A DNA stretch of 39,623 nt from Paludibacteraceae bacterium (GTDB taxonomy: Bacteria; Bacteroidota; Bacteroidia; Bacteroidales; Paludibacteraceae): NCBI GenBank assembly GCA_017430235.1, contig JAFRNH010000034.1:1-39623 (forward strand), read 5' to 3'. The notes under the pieces were generated by a model. It was given only the letters and a program-made list of their open reading frames with translations, was not told the origin of the DNA and made no database searches. The position numbers and the translations under genes are program-made. Positions 24,463 to 32,845 of the stretch are shown here, in pieces (within the stretch, counting starts at the first letter, position 1; every line of letters starts with the position of its first letter).

Positions 24463-24660
24463 ATGCCAAAAGTTAAAACTAATTCCGGTGCCAAAAAGAG
24501 GTTTGCCCTTACCGGATCAGGAAAGATTAAGAGAAAGCATGCTTTTAAACGTCACATTTTGACGAAAAAGACTAAAAAGCAAAAGTTGGGATTGACTCAT
24601 GATGGAATCGTTTCATCAGCTGATGTAAAGAGTGTAAGAACCATGCTTTGTCTTCGCTAA
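24463..24660 (+). CDS. rpmI: 50S ribosomal protein L35
   Basis: A 65-residue basic ribosomal protein: [40 protein letters not shown], and an ending in VRTMLCLR. Standard length. It lies between infC and rplT, the universal order. Confidence 0.98.
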   Translation: MPKVKTNSGAKKRFALTGSGKIKRKHAFKRHILTKKTKKQKLGLTHDGIVSSADVKSVRTMLCLR

Positions 24661-24737
24661 AAAACTTATTATTAATCGATTGTTTAGCTTGAAGTTCTCA
24701 TTCAATTGAGACGCTAACGGTCACAAATTTTACTAAA

Positions 24738-25088
24738 ATGCCTAGATCAGTTAATCACGTTGCTTCAAGAGCAAAGAGAAAGAGAATTTTAAAACTCACC
24801 AGAGGTTACTATGGTGCTAGAAAGAACGTTTGGACAGTTGCAAAGAACACTTGGGAAAAGGGTCTTTTGTATGCTTTCCGCGATCGTAGAAATAAAAAGC
24901 GTAATTTCCGCGCATTATGGATTCAACGTATCAACGCTGCTGCTCGTCTAGAGGGTATGTCTTACTCTCAATTGATGGGTGCAATCCACAAATCAGGTGT
25001 TGAGATGAATCGTAAAGTGTTGGCAGATTTGGCTATGAACCAACCTGAAGCATTCAAAGCTGTTGTTAACAAAGTTAAGAACGCTTAA
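24738..25088 (+). CDS. rplT: 50S ribosomal protein L20
   Basis: 116 residues: [57 protein letters not shown] and [21 protein letters not shown]20 is needed early in 50S assembly and in many bacteria represses its own operon by binding the leader; the 77-base gap with rpmI contains a small TCTCA/TGAGA hairpin near 24697-24712, but I see no clear L20-type binding structure. Strong terminator follows. Confidence 0.98.
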   Translation: MPRSVNHVASRAKRKRILKLTRGYYGARKNVWTVAKNTWEKGLLYAFRDRRNKKRNFRALWIQRINAAARLEGMSYSQLMGAIHKSGVEMNRKVLADLAMNQPEAFKAVVNKVKNA

Positions 25089-25107
25089 TCGGTTCTCAAA
25101 TTTATAT

Positions 25108-25143
25108 AATGGCGGTTTTCATTCGAAAATCGCCATTTTTTTG
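25108..25143 (+). terminator. rplT terminator
   Basis: AATGGCGGTTTTC (25108-25120) pairs with GAAAATCGCCATT (25125-25137), one wobble pair, 4-base loop, then T residues to 25143. Confidence 0.92.
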
Positions 25144-25153
25144 TTCCTCCTCT

Positions 25154-25183
25154 TTTGTTTCTTTTCCTAATTTCTTACATTTG
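25154..25183 (+). promoter_or_regulatory. surE-lpxB promoter
   Basis: TTTG (25154-25157), 18 bases, TACATTTG (25176-25183). The spacing is one base short of the usual 19-21. Confidence 0.6.
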
Positions 25184-25193
25184 CAGATGTAAA

Positions 25194-25266
25194 GATGAAT
25201 TTTATAAATTCATCATACAAACAAAATTTAGTATGAATTGTGGGTTTAAAATTCCTCGAAAGGAAT
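25194..25266 (+). promoter_or_regulatory. Structured leader upstream of surE
   Basis: Two hairpins can form in the ~105-nt leader: GATGAATTT with AAATTCATC (25194-25202 and 25206-25214) and ATTCCT with AGGAAT (25251-25256 and 25261-25266, loop CGAA). The second ends 28 bases before the preferred surE ATG and covers the alternative upstream ATG. No known riboswitch is recognised. Confidence 0.4.
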
Positions 25267-25294
25267 GAATAGAACCCGTCATAAGAAAAAGATT

Positions 25295-26071
25295 ATGAAA
25301 AAACCAAATCGCCCTACAATATTAATTACGAATGATGATAGTGTCTATTCTAAGGGCATTTGTGAATTGATAAAAATTGCTCGTGAATTTGGTGATGTCG
25401 TTGTGGTGGCACCAGATAGAGTGAGATCCGGTATGTCTAGAGCGATTACACATGCGGAACCTATGCGGCTTAATATGTTGCATAAAGAGGATGGATTTGT
25501 CGTCTATTCAAGTTCGGGTACCCCAGTCGATTGTGTCAAGTTGGCTTTCTTTGCACTATTCAAGGAGAAACGTCCGGAATTGTTGCTCTCTGGTATTAAT
25601 CATGGTTCAAACGCTTCTGTCAATGCAGTCTATTCAGCTACTGTGGGGGCGGCCATTGAAGGATGTGTCAACAACGTGCCTTCTGTTGCACTCTCTTTGT
25701 GCGACCATGATGAAAATGCGGATTTTTCTTATATCTTACCTGTCGTGAAATCAATTATCGAAAAGACTTTGAACAATCCTTTGCCTTATGCAACTTATCT
25801 CAATGTAAATTTCCCTACAGGCAAATTGGATGGTGTGAAAGTCTGCCGTCAAGCAGATGCTCGTTGGAGTGAGGAGTATGATCAGAAAGTCTCTGACTAT
25901 GGTGATGTTTCCTATCTCTTGGCAGGCTATTTCGATGATAGAGAGCCTCAGTCGCAAGACACGGACGAATGGGCTTTGACTCATCAATGTGCATCTATCG
26001 TTCCTTCGAAGGTGGATATGACCAATTATGAATGTTTGTCTCAATTAAAAGATCTATATGGAACTATTTGA
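25295..26071 (+). CDS. surE: 5'-nucleotidase SurE
   Basis: Metal-dependent nucleoside-monophosphate phosphatase of the stationary-phase survival family. From the ATG at 25295 it has 258 residues, starting MKKPNRPTILITNDDSVYSK. The metal-binding NDD is present, but the usual following glycine (NDDG) is serine. APDRVRSGMSRAITH, SSGTPVDCVKLAFF, LLSGINHGSNASVNAVYSAT and EGCVNNVPSVALSL are family motifs. An ATG at 25265 would add ten basic residues (MNRTRHKKKI) and overlaps a leader hairpin, so it is less likely. The 3' end overlaps the next gene by 14 bases. Confidence 0.94.
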   Translation: MKKPNRPTILITNDDSVYSKGICELIKIAREFGDVVVVAPDRVRSGMSRAITHAEPMRLNMLHKEDGFVVYSSSGTPVDCVKLAFFALFKEKRPELLLSGINHGSNASVNAVYSATVGAAIEGCVNNVPSVALSLCDHDENADFSYILPVVKSIIEKTLNNPLPYATYLNVNFPTGKLDGVKVCRQADARWSEEYDQKVSDYGDVSYLLAGYFDDREPQSQDTDEWALTHQCASIVPSKVDMTNYECLSQLKDLYGTI

Positions 26072-26366
26072 AAACCAAGAACAAGAAGAGAAGAAGAGTT
26101 TCGATAACTTCTTTATCGGTTTGGGTGGCTCTTTCTTGATGACTCTGATCGTTTTGAGTCTCCTCGCCGGTCGTGCCTTCTCTTTCAATCAGTTGGGTGA
26201 AAGTTTGACAAAACTGTACCAGTTGCATGATTTCTCCAATTACATGATTGCGGCATTGTTCCCGTCCATGTTTGTTTTCTTTTTCTTATATAAGACAGAA
26301 CGATGGCAGGCTGCTAGAGGTCTTATTGTTGCAGTCTTGCTTTCAATGGTGTTGATCGTATTGTAA
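26058..26366 (+). CDS. Small membrane protein between surE and lpxB
   Basis: 102 residues with about three membrane helices (near 23-42, 60-80 and 86-101). It starts MELFENQEQEEKKSFDNFFI, acidic and soluble, and has FLYKTERWQAARG between the last two helices. I know no function. It overlaps surE by 14 bases and ends 3 bases before lpxB, so it is certainly translated with them. From memory, a small membrane protein sits in this position in other Bacteroidales, which suggests a link to lipid A synthesis or to SurE. Confidence 0.75.
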   Translation: MELFENQEQEEKKSFDNFFIGLGGSFLMTLIVLSLLAGRAFSFNQLGESLTKLYQLHDFSNYMIAALFPSMFVFFFLYKTERWQAARGLIVAVLLSMVLIVL

Positions 26367-26369
26367 GTT

Positions 26370-27506
26370 ATGAAGTATTTTATTATTGCAGGAGAAGCTT
26401 CCGGAGACCTTCACGCCTCTAATCTGATGGCGGCATTGAAAGAACAAGATAGTCAGACTGAGTTCTGCTTCTTGGGTGGCGATTTGATGGCGGCGCAAGG
26501 AGGTAAAATGATTCGTCATTACCGAGACATGGCCTTTATGGGTTTTGTCCCCGTACTTCTACATGCAAGAACCATACTTCAGAACATTAAAGATTGCAAA
26601 CAAGCTATATTGGATTTTCAACCAGATGCTTTGATTTTAGTTGATTATCCAAGCTTCAACCTGAAAATGGCTCAGTTTGTGAAGGAGAATTTGAAAAATG
26701 TTCCTGTCTTTTATTATATCTCTCCTAAACTATGGGCTTGGAAAGAATATCGGTTGAAATCCATCAAAAAATATGTGGATAAGGTTTATTCCATTCTCCC
26801 TTTTGAAGTGGATTGGTATAAGCAACGTGATTATACGGTAGACTATGTTGGTAATCCTTGCGTGGATGCCGTAGCGAATCGTCAGCATAAGGATGAACCA
26901 AGAGAATCCTTTTTGCAACGAAATGATTTGCCTGATCGACCTATTTTAGCCTTGCTGGCAGGTAGCCGTGTGCAGGAAATAAAGAGCTCCCTTCCTAAAA
27001 TGTTGGAGGCGGCATCTGCTTATCCTGATTATCAGGTTGTTATCGCTGGTGCACCGTCTATCGATAAATCGCTATATGAGTCTTACCTGAAAGATTATTC
27101 TGCCAAGATTGTTTTTGGCGAAACGTATGAATTGTTGCAACAATCAGAATTGGCGGTGGTGACATCGGGTACGGCAACTTTGGAGACTGCCTTGTTGAGA
27201 GTGCCTCAAGTTGTGGTCTACATGATATCTGGAGGATGGATTTTCCATCAAATATTAAACCTGTTTATTCGGGTGGAAAACGTCTCGTTGGTTAATTTGA
27301 TTGCCAACAAACGGTTGGTGAGCGAATTGCTGATTGAAGATTTTACGGTGGAAAATCTGAAAAAGGAGATTAGTCGCTTGCTTCAAAAAGAGTATCGCGA
27401 TGAGGTCTTGGCAGGATATGACCAATTGATTGAGACGTTGGGAGATGAGCCTGTTTCACAAAAGACAGCTCGTCTTATTTTGACAGAATTGAATAGAAAA
27501 GGATAA
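26370..27506 (+). CDS. lpxB: Lipid-A-disaccharide synthase
   Basis: GT19 enzyme that joins UDP-diacylglucosamine and lipid X in lipid A synthesis, at the inner membrane. 378 residues: YFIIAGEASGDLHASNLMAA at the start, FCFLGGDLMAAQGGKMI, LVDYPSFNLKMAQF, YYISPKLWAWKEYRLKSIKK, YVGNPCVDAV, LLAGSRVQEIKSSLPKML and TSGTATLETALLRVPQVVVY. All expected motifs are in order. Third gene of surE-(membrane protein)-lpxB. Confidence 0.96.
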   Translation: MKYFIIAGEASGDLHASNLMAALKEQDSQTEFCFLGGDLMAAQGGKMIRHYRDMAFMGFVPVLLHARTILQNIKDCKQAILDFQPDALILVDYPSFNLKMAQFVKENLKNVPVFYYISPKLWAWKEYRLKSIKKYVDKVYSILPFEVDWYKQRDYTVDYVGNPCVDAVANRQHKDEPRESFLQRNDLPDRPILALLAGSRVQEIKSSLPKMLEAASAYPDYQVVIAGAPSIDKSLYESYLKDYSAKIVFGETYELLQQSELAVVTSGTATLETALLRVPQVVVYMISGGWIFHQILNLFIRVENVSLVNLIANKRLVSELLIEDFTVENLKKEISRLLQKEYRDEVLAGYDQLIETLGDEPVSQKTARLILTELNRKG

Positions 27507-27571
27507 GCGTATCCCTTCCTGTTTTCAGTCTGTTTGTTTTGTTGTTTGAAAAATTCTAATTTTTTTGAAAA

Positions 27572-30193
27572 ATGAAGTATACTTTGTTTGTAATCTGTCG
27601 CTTTGTGTCTGCCCGATTACTGTTTACCGTCCTGCTTTTTTCGCTAGGACAATCGTTGTTTTCTGAAGATATCATTCTTCATTATGATAGTGTTTACATC
27701 TGTCAAGGGGATAGTTTTCCTATACAGACTTTTTTGGATAATCAGGTGGAGGTGCCCGTCAACTGTCGGTTGATAGGGTGCGAAAACATTTCGACCTCTT
27801 ATCTGAAACCTACTGGAGATACCATTCTTCATTTATTGTATACCAAGCTGGAGGTGCCAGACTCCGTATTCCGAAAACCTTTAAAGATATGGATTCGAAG
27901 TAAGCCTCTTGTCCGTGTTATGACAGAATCCACTCGTGTGTGCGCGGGAGTCCCTTTGCCCGACATAGAGTTCCTTTCACAGGATTGTGATAAAATCTAT
28001 TGGCAAGAGGAGAAGAGTGGTAGAGAAGTTGCCAATCTGTCTGATTTGGGAAATGTTCCATACGGAGTGGAACAGATTCATTTATTGTTGGTGGGGTCTA
28101 ATGAACAATGTCCGGAGGTGGTGTATGATGAGTATGAGGTAGAGGTGATTGATCCTACGAGGTTCCACTTGTCGCTAACCATGCCACCTGATGAAGTGAG
28201 TATCTGCGGAGATTCCATGCTTTTGTGTGAATATGTAAAACCAACCATCGTGAAACTATACTATGGAGATGACCTGCAAGAACGTTATTATAACCATCCG
28301 TCAATTGTCACATGGGAAAAAGAAGATGGATATACGATGTGTGATTCTTTTATCGGAGAAAGTTATGAAAATCAGTATCACATCACCACCTCCATAGAGG
28401 AGCCCGTCTGTCATACAGAAATTACATTTTCAGAACCCCATCTTCTGAAATTGTTTTGCACGGGCAAGTCTGAACCGACATACAGTGTTTCTTATTCATG
28501 TACTGCAGGTAATGGTGTTATTTACATAGGGGCAGATCAGCCACTCGTTGATGCCACATTTAGAAGTTTATCGGGTGCGACAGGTCCTATCCCAAAATAT
28601 AAAAACACAACAGACTATAACATGGAAACCTATAAGTTTCCCTACCGTGGATGTGCAGTATTATGCTGGGATGACGAAGGAAAATTCAATGAACGGTATG
28701 AGGTGGTTTTAACGTGTGTCAATGAATTAGGAGACACGTTGTTCATACATGACACGTTGGATGTCTCTAAGTGTAAAACACAACCTCCGATGGTGCAATA
28801 TGAATGTTCTTCCAGTGAACGAAAGGCTTTCTTTTATGTTTCATCCATGGATTCGATACTTTCAGTTACGTTCGACACGGAGGAATATATTCCACTGTAT
28901 GAATTGAATCGAGTGAATGAGACGCAAAAGAAATACAATCATTTTAAAACCTATTTTTTTGAATGGACGGATGCGATAAGTGACTCTCTCGATTATCTCA
29001 TCACGTTGAAATATTTGGGTTGTGGCAGTGATACGATGCAAACAGCTATGAATATAGCTGTGAAAAACTGTTCGCCGACCCCTCGTTTGTATTATGGAGC
29101 CTATCTATATCCATCCTCTATTCTGTTGAAGAAGGAGGATTGTCAGTCGCATCAATGCTCCAATCAGCCAGATCAAGATCCATCGATGGTTTCACTGAAG
29201 TTGAATTGCTATAACGACACTGTTTATTTGAAATTCAAGGGAGTGGATTTTGACAAGAAAGACTCCTATGAGTTGACAATTCATTCGAAGGCTTCGGTGA
29301 GTGTTGTTTATCCCTATGAATATCAGGTGGTGGGGGATGGACATTTTCGATTTTATAATGTAGATGTGATGAATCCAACAGTTTGTTTTGTGCCAACAGA
29401 AGACTGTGTGATAGAAGGCGATATGGAAGGAGTCCGTTTTCTGTTTTCCATCGAGATTGCTCAGCAGGTTGTGCAGACGGAGTATACAATTTGTCAGGGA
29501 GACACATTGGATTTGCAGACACTGGTGAAGGATGCAGGTTCCACTTTGCGTTGGAATGTCTCAAACACTAAGGTTTCACCGATGAAGGATACGGAGTATT
29601 ATCTGTATGGGTTCACGGAGACGGGCTGTTTGGTGGATGAGAAGGTGAGAATCCATATTGATTATCCGATTTGGCTTCACACGGATGATAAGACGTTGTG
29701 TGATAGCTCGTATGTGGAGTGTTCGTCTATTTTGCACACCAATGCACAGAAGATGGTATGGTATGAGAACGATGAAGAGGTGGGTGAGGAAAGACTTTTT
29801 ATCAAGAAAGGAAATGAATATAGAGTAGATTTGTTTTCAGTGTGTGATACGCAAAGTTATCGGCTCAATTTGGAGATTGAAAAATGTGAAGAAGATAGTT
29901 TGACAGATACGTTGGATGTGGAAATCCCGCATATTATCATTCCTGCGTTTTTCACTCCTGATGGAGATGGAGTAGATGATTATTGGCAAGTGGTGGAGAA
30001 TTGTGAGACTATGAAGAGTGGACGATGTAGGATATATGATCGATTTGGAAAGTTGGTGGCAGAATATCAGAGTCGGGAGATATTATGGGATGGAACGTAT
30101 AAAGGGATTCCTCAGCCCACGACAGATTATTGGTATGTGATAGAAATCGTGGGACAAGAACCTATTGTAGGGCATTTCACTCTACGTAGATAA
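27572..30193 (+). CDS. Large secreted protein with T9SS type B (CHU_C) sorting domain
   Basis: 873 residues with an N-terminal signal (MKYTLFVICRFVSARLLFTV, hydrophobic to about 30). The long middle (about 35-780) is a run of beta-rich, cysteine-containing units with repeated phrases such as YICQGDSFPIQ (near 45) and YTICQGDTLDLQ (near 640), typical of gliding-motility-associated proteins. The last ~90 residues (IPAFFTPDGDGVDDYWQVVE, RIYDRFGKLVAEYQ, WDGTYKGIPQPTTDYWYVIE) are the type B sorting domain that directs export by the T9SS. Cargo function is unknown; it may be an adhesin or surface protein. Pairs logically with the plug gene at 1.4-2.8 kb. Confidence 0.9.
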   Translation: MKYTLFVICRFVSARLLFTVLLFSLGQSLFSEDIILHYDSVYICQGDSFPIQTFLDNQVEVPVNCRLIGCENISTSYLKPTGDTILHLLYTKLEVPDSVFRKPLKIWIRSKPLVRVMTESTRVCAGVPLPDIEFLSQDCDKIYWQEEKSGREVANLSDLGNVPYGVEQIHLLLVGSNEQCPEVVYDEYEVEVIDPTRFHLSLTMPPDEVSICGDSMLLCEYVKPTIVKLYYGDDLQERYYNHPSIVTWEKEDGYTMCDSFIGESYENQYHITTSIEEPVCHTEITFSEPHLLKLFCTGKSEPTYSVSYSCTAGNGVIYIGADQPLVDATFRSLSGATGPIPKYKNTTDYNMETYKFPYRGCAVLCWDDEGKFNERYEVVLTCVNELGDTLFIHDTLDVSKCKTQPPMVQYECSSSERKAFFYVSSMDSILSVTFDTEEYIPLYELNRVNETQKKYNHFKTYFFEWTDAISDSLDYLITLKYLGCGSDTMQTAMNIAVKNCSPTPRLYYGAYLYPSSILLKKEDCQSHQCSNQPDQDPSMVSLKLNCYNDTVYLKFKGVDFDKKDSYELTIHSKASVSVVYPYEYQVVGDGHFRFYNVDVMNPTVCFVPTEDCVIEGDMEGVRFLFSIEIAQQVVQTEYTICQGDTLDLQTLVKDAGSTLRWNVSNTKVSPMKDTEYYLYGFTETGCLVDEKVRIHIDYPIWLHTDDKTLCDSSYVECSSILHTNAQKMVWYENDEEVGEERLFIKKGNEYRVDLFSVCDTQSYRLNLEIEKCEEDSLTDTLDVEIPHIIIPAFFTPDGDGVDDYWQVVENCETMKSGRCRIYDRFGKLVAEYQSREILWDGTYKGIPQPTTDYWYVIEIVGQEPIVGHFTLRR

Positions 30194-30255
30194 TAATAGA
30201 AGAAGGAAGGCGAAAGGATTCTATATGTTCATTTTGTGGAATTTTGATTCCGTAG

Positions 30256-30275
30256 GGACGTGGCGTGCCGCGTCC
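30256..30275. repeat. REP-like GC-rich palindrome between convergent genes
   Basis: GGACGTGGC, GT, GCCGCGTCC: 9-bp arms with one wobble pair, in an otherwise AT-rich gap between the T9SS cargo gene and tatD. Similar GC palindromes occur in some Bacteroidales genomes as dispersed repeats; only one is present here. It may also end transcription from both sides. A 14-base match (TTTTGTGGAATTTT) lies just upstream at 30232-30245 and again at 34944-34957. Confidence 0.5.
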
Positions 30276-30287
30276 GTTGTAGTTCAA

Positions 30288-31073
30288 TTATTCTTTGATG
30301 ACGGAAATGCGGAACAGTTCTTTGGCGTTTTGCGTGGTTTGATTAGCCACTTCGTCTAAAGAGATTTCTTTTACAGAAGCGATTTTTTCAGCCACGTAGA
30401 TGACATAGCTCGATTCGTTTCTTTTCCCTCGGAAAGGAACGGGGGTGAGGTATGGACAATCCGTTTCGAGTAGGATTCGTTCGAGAGGAATGTTTTTCAC
30501 CACTTCAGCGACACCAGCATTTTTGAATGTGACAACGCCGTTGATTCCGAAATAGAAGTCGCCCAACCGTTCGATTTCCTTTGTCATTTCGTAAGAGCCG
30601 GAGAAGCTGTGGAATACACCATGGAGTTTGTTTTTGTCGAATTTTTTCAGGCTGGCGATTGTCTCAGGAAGAGCTTTTCTGACGTGAAGAGCCAGAGGGA
30701 GGTTCATTTGAATAGCCCAATCGACTTGTTCTTCGAAGGCGATGATTTGTTCTTTTTCGAAGGTTCTATCCCAATAGAAGTCGAGACCAATTTCTCCTAC
30801 ACCGCAATAGTTATGTTGAGAGAAGGACGGATAGAGAGCATCAAGTTGAGATTGGTAGTCCTCTTTGACGCTAGTGGGGTGCAGACCGTTCATAGAAGAA
30901 AAGAGCACGGGGTCTTTGCTTTCGAGGTTGAGCATTTTGGGTAGGCTGGGGAGGTCGATATTGGGGAGTAGGACCTTTTTAACGTTATTTTGAAGAAGGC
31001 GAGAGATGACATCGTCTCTGTCATCGTTAAAATCGTCTTCGTAGATATGAGAGTGAGTATCGATTAGAACCAT
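30288..31073 (-). CDS. tatD: TatD-family metal-dependent hydrolase
   Basis: 261 residues. LIDTHSHIYEDDF holds the HxH metal site; CGVGEIGLDFYWD, LPLALHVRKALPET, GVFHSFSGSYEM, FYFGINGVVTFKNAG and RILLETDCPYLTPVPFRGKR follow in the family order. TatD proteins are Mg-dependent DNases (3' to 5' exonuclease) with roles in DNA repair and quality control. It is divergent from the HD-domain gene, and a -7-like box lies just upstream. Confidence 0.95.
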   Translation of the reverse strand: MVLIDTHSHIYEDDFNDDRDDVISRLLQNNVKKVLLPNIDLPSLPKMLNLESKDPVLFSSMNGLHPTSVKEDYQSQLDALYPSFSQHNYCGVGEIGLDFYWDRTFEKEQIIAFEEQVDWAIQMNLPLALHVRKALPETIASLKKFDKNKLHGVFHSFSGSYEMTKEIERLGDFYFGINGVVTFKNAGVAEVVKNIPLERILLETDCPYLTPVPFRGKRNESSYVIYVAEKIASVKEISLDEVANQTTQNAKELFRISVIKE

Positions 31074-31090
31074 GGTTAAAAAAATTTCAG

Positions 31091-31098
31091 CAAAAATA
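31091..31098 (-). promoter_or_regulatory. tatD promoter (-7 box)
   Basis: Minus strand TATTTTTG then CTGAAA, 17 bases before the ATG, so the leader would be very short. No -33 box at the expected spacing. Confidence 0.45.
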
Positions 31099-31116
31099 GT
31101 GATTTTTCCTATAGGT

Positions 31117-31148
31117 TTTGCTAATTCGTGAAAAACTGATTACCTTTG
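31117..31148 (+). promoter_or_regulatory. Promoter of the HD-domain gene
   Basis: TTTG (31117-31120), 20 bases, TACCTTTG (31141-31148), then TAGAAC. A perfect consensus promoter. It starts exactly where an upstream open frame would begin (TTG at 31118), which rules that start out. Confidence 0.82.
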
Positions 31149-31171
31149 TAGAACAAACGAAGGAAAACAGG

Positions 31172-31708
31172 ATGGATCCGATAGCGATTATTGAAAAATA
31201 TTATAAGCCAACATCAGAAGTATATAAGATATTGATGAGTCACTCATTGGATGTCACGGATATGGCGTTACGCATAGCTGCGCGACGATCCGATTTGAAT
31301 TTGGATGTTCAGTTTATAGAAGAGGCGGCGATGGTTCACGACATAGGAATTTGTAAGACGTATGCACCCGATTTACATTGTGATGGAGATTGTCCATATA
31401 TCTGTCATGGTTATTTAGGAAGTGAGATGATGCAAGCGGAGGGGTATCCTCGGCATGCGTTGGTGTGTGAGAGGCATACGGGTACGGGTTTATCGTTGTC
31501 GTATATCATTGAGCAGGATTTACCAGTTCCACATAGAGAGATGTTGCCAATCAGTTTAGAAGAGCAGGTGATATGCTTTGCGGACAAGTTTTTTTCCAAA
31601 ACTCATTTAGGAGAGGAGAGGAATGTGAAGCAAGCGAGAAGGAAGTTGGAGAAGTATGGAGAAGAAACGATCGCGCGATTTGATAAATGGGCGGAAATGT
31701 TTTTGTAA
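31172..31708 (+). CDS. HD-domain phosphohydrolase-like protein
   Basis: From the ATG at 31172 it has 178 residues: MDPIAIIEKYYKPTSEVYKI, LMSHSLDVTDMALRIAARR, then EEAAMVHDIGICKTYAPD with the HD metal pair, and later LVCERHTGTGLSLSYII and EEQVICFADKFFSKTH. The pattern H...HD...H...D is complete, so it probably hydrolyses a phosphoester, perhaps a nucleotide, but the substrate is unknown. Choosing the start at 31118 would place the promoter inside the gene. It ends ~100 bases before tRNA-Ser. Confidence 0.83.
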   Translation: MDPIAIIEKYYKPTSEVYKILMSHSLDVTDMALRIAARRSDLNLDVQFIEEAAMVHDIGICKTYAPDLHCDGDCPYICHGYLGSEMMQAEGYPRHALVCERHTGTGLSLSYIIEQDLPVPHREMLPISLEEQVICFADKFFSKTHLGEERNVKQARRKLEKYGEETIARFDKWAEMFL

Positions 31709-31758
31709 TTCTGTTTAAAATTATTTTGAAAAAGCGTTTTATGGTAACGATTTTTTTT

Positions 31759-31774
31759 GTAATTTGCGCCCGTT
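31759..31774 (+). promoter_or_regulatory. Promoter-like element before tRNA-Ser
   Basis: GTAATTTG followed by CGCCCGTT, ~38 bases before the tRNA. The -7 box is one base short of TAnnTTTG, but the GC-rich discriminator matches those at tRNA-Tyr and infC. No -33 box is seen at the right distance. Confidence 0.4.
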
Positions 31775-31810
31775 TTTGAGTACTAGCGAGTATTGAGAAA
31801 AAAAACGAAG

Positions 31811-31899
31811 AGGAGAGATGCTCGAGTGGCTGAAGAGGCACGCCTGGAAAGCGTGTATACGTCCAAAGCGTATCACGGGTTCGAATCCCGTTCTCTCCG
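31811..31899 (+). tRNA. tRNA-Ser (anticodon GGA)
   Basis: 89 bases, acceptor GGAGAGA with TCTCTCC, D arm GCTCGAGTGGCTGAAGAGGC, anticodon GGA at 31845-31847 and a long variable arm (GTGTATACGTCCAAAGCGTATC region). T arm CGGGTTCGAATCCCG. No encoded CCA. No terminator separates it from exbB, 53 bases downstream. Confidence 0.96.
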
Positions 31900-31952
31900 C
31901 GATAATAGGAAATAAAATAATTAATAATCAGTAATAATTAATAACTAAAAAA

Positions 31953-32834
31953 ATGAAGAAAATTTTTGCAACATTAGCAATTTTTGGAGCTATGACATTT
32001 GGCTTGACTTCAAATGTTTTGGCTCAAGACGAATTTGGCAGTGATGAGGGTTCTGCTACAGAGACTGAACAAGTAGATGACCAATCAGCACAACAACCAC
32101 AGGAAACAGCAAAACCTGAAGAGAAGAAGCAAGAAGCAGTAGCTGAGCAAGGAGCTGCACAAGGAGAAGTTTCAATGTTCAAGGCTATTAGAGACAAGTT
32201 CATCGAAGGTGGTGCAGGATTTATGTCATTCGTTGCATTGTGTTTGATCTTAGGTTTGGCACTATGTATTGAGCGTATTGTATACTTAAGCTTAGCTTCT
32301 GTAAATTCAAAGAAATTATTGGAAGATATCGAAGATTGTTTGGATGAGGACGATGTAGAAGGAGCATTGGATAAATGCCGTAATACAAGAGGTCCTGTTG
32401 CTTCTATCTTGTATCAAGGATTGTCAAGATTGGAAGAGGGTCCAGAAGTTGTAGAGAAGACAGTTGTTTCTTACGGAGGTGTTCAAATGGGAGCATTAGA
32501 GAAGAATGTAACATGGATTTCATTGTGTATCGCATTGGCTCCAATGTTGGGATTCATGGGTACTGTAATCGGTATGATCCAGGCATTCGATAGAATTCAA
32601 CAATTAGGTGATATGAATGCAACAGCCGTTGCAGGAGGTATCAAGGTCGCATTGTTGACAACTGTGTTCGGTTTGATCGTAGCTATGATTCTTCAAGTGT
32701 TCTTGAACTTCATCTTGACTCGTATTGAGGCTTTGACATCAGAAATGGAAGATTCTTCTATTTCACTTTTGGATATTGTTGTTAAGCACAATGCAGGTAA
32801 GACAGCTAAGAGTAGTGAATTGGCTAATGAATAA
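31953..32834 (+). CDS. exbB: ExbB/TolQ/MotA-family proton channel with signal-type N-terminus
   Basis: 293 residues. The N-terminus looks like a cleavable signal peptide (MKKIFATLAIFGAMTFGLTS, ending NVLAQ), followed by an acidic, Gln-rich linker (about 25-70) on the periplasmic side. Then the MotA/TolQ/ExbB core with three membrane helices near 88-110, 178-202 and 222-248, containing RGPVASILYQGLSRLEEGPE, GALEKNVTWISLCIALAPML and MGTVIGMIQAF. With ExbD it forms the proton-driven motor that energises TonB-dependent outer-membrane transport or other outer-membrane work. First gene of a four-gene unit. Confidence 0.92.
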   Translation: MKKIFATLAIFGAMTFGLTSNVLAQDEFGSDEGSATETEQVDDQSAQQPQETAKPEEKKQEAVAEQGAAQGEVSMFKAIRDKFIEGGAGFMSFVALCLILGLALCIERIVYLSLASVNSKKLLEDIEDCLDEDDVEGALDKCRNTRGPVASILYQGLSRLEEGPEVVEKTVVSYGGVQMGALEKNVTWISLCIALAPMLGFMGTVIGMIQAFDRIQQLGDMNATAVAGGIKVALLTTVFGLIVAMILQVFLNFILTRIEALTSEMEDSSISLLDIVVKHNAGKTAKSSELANE

Positions 32835-32845
32835 TTTGTATAGAG

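Noticed and set aside
24661-24737. L20 autoregulatory leader between rpmI and rplT
   Set aside because: Only a five-pair hairpin is seen; the known L20-binding structure cannot be recognised.
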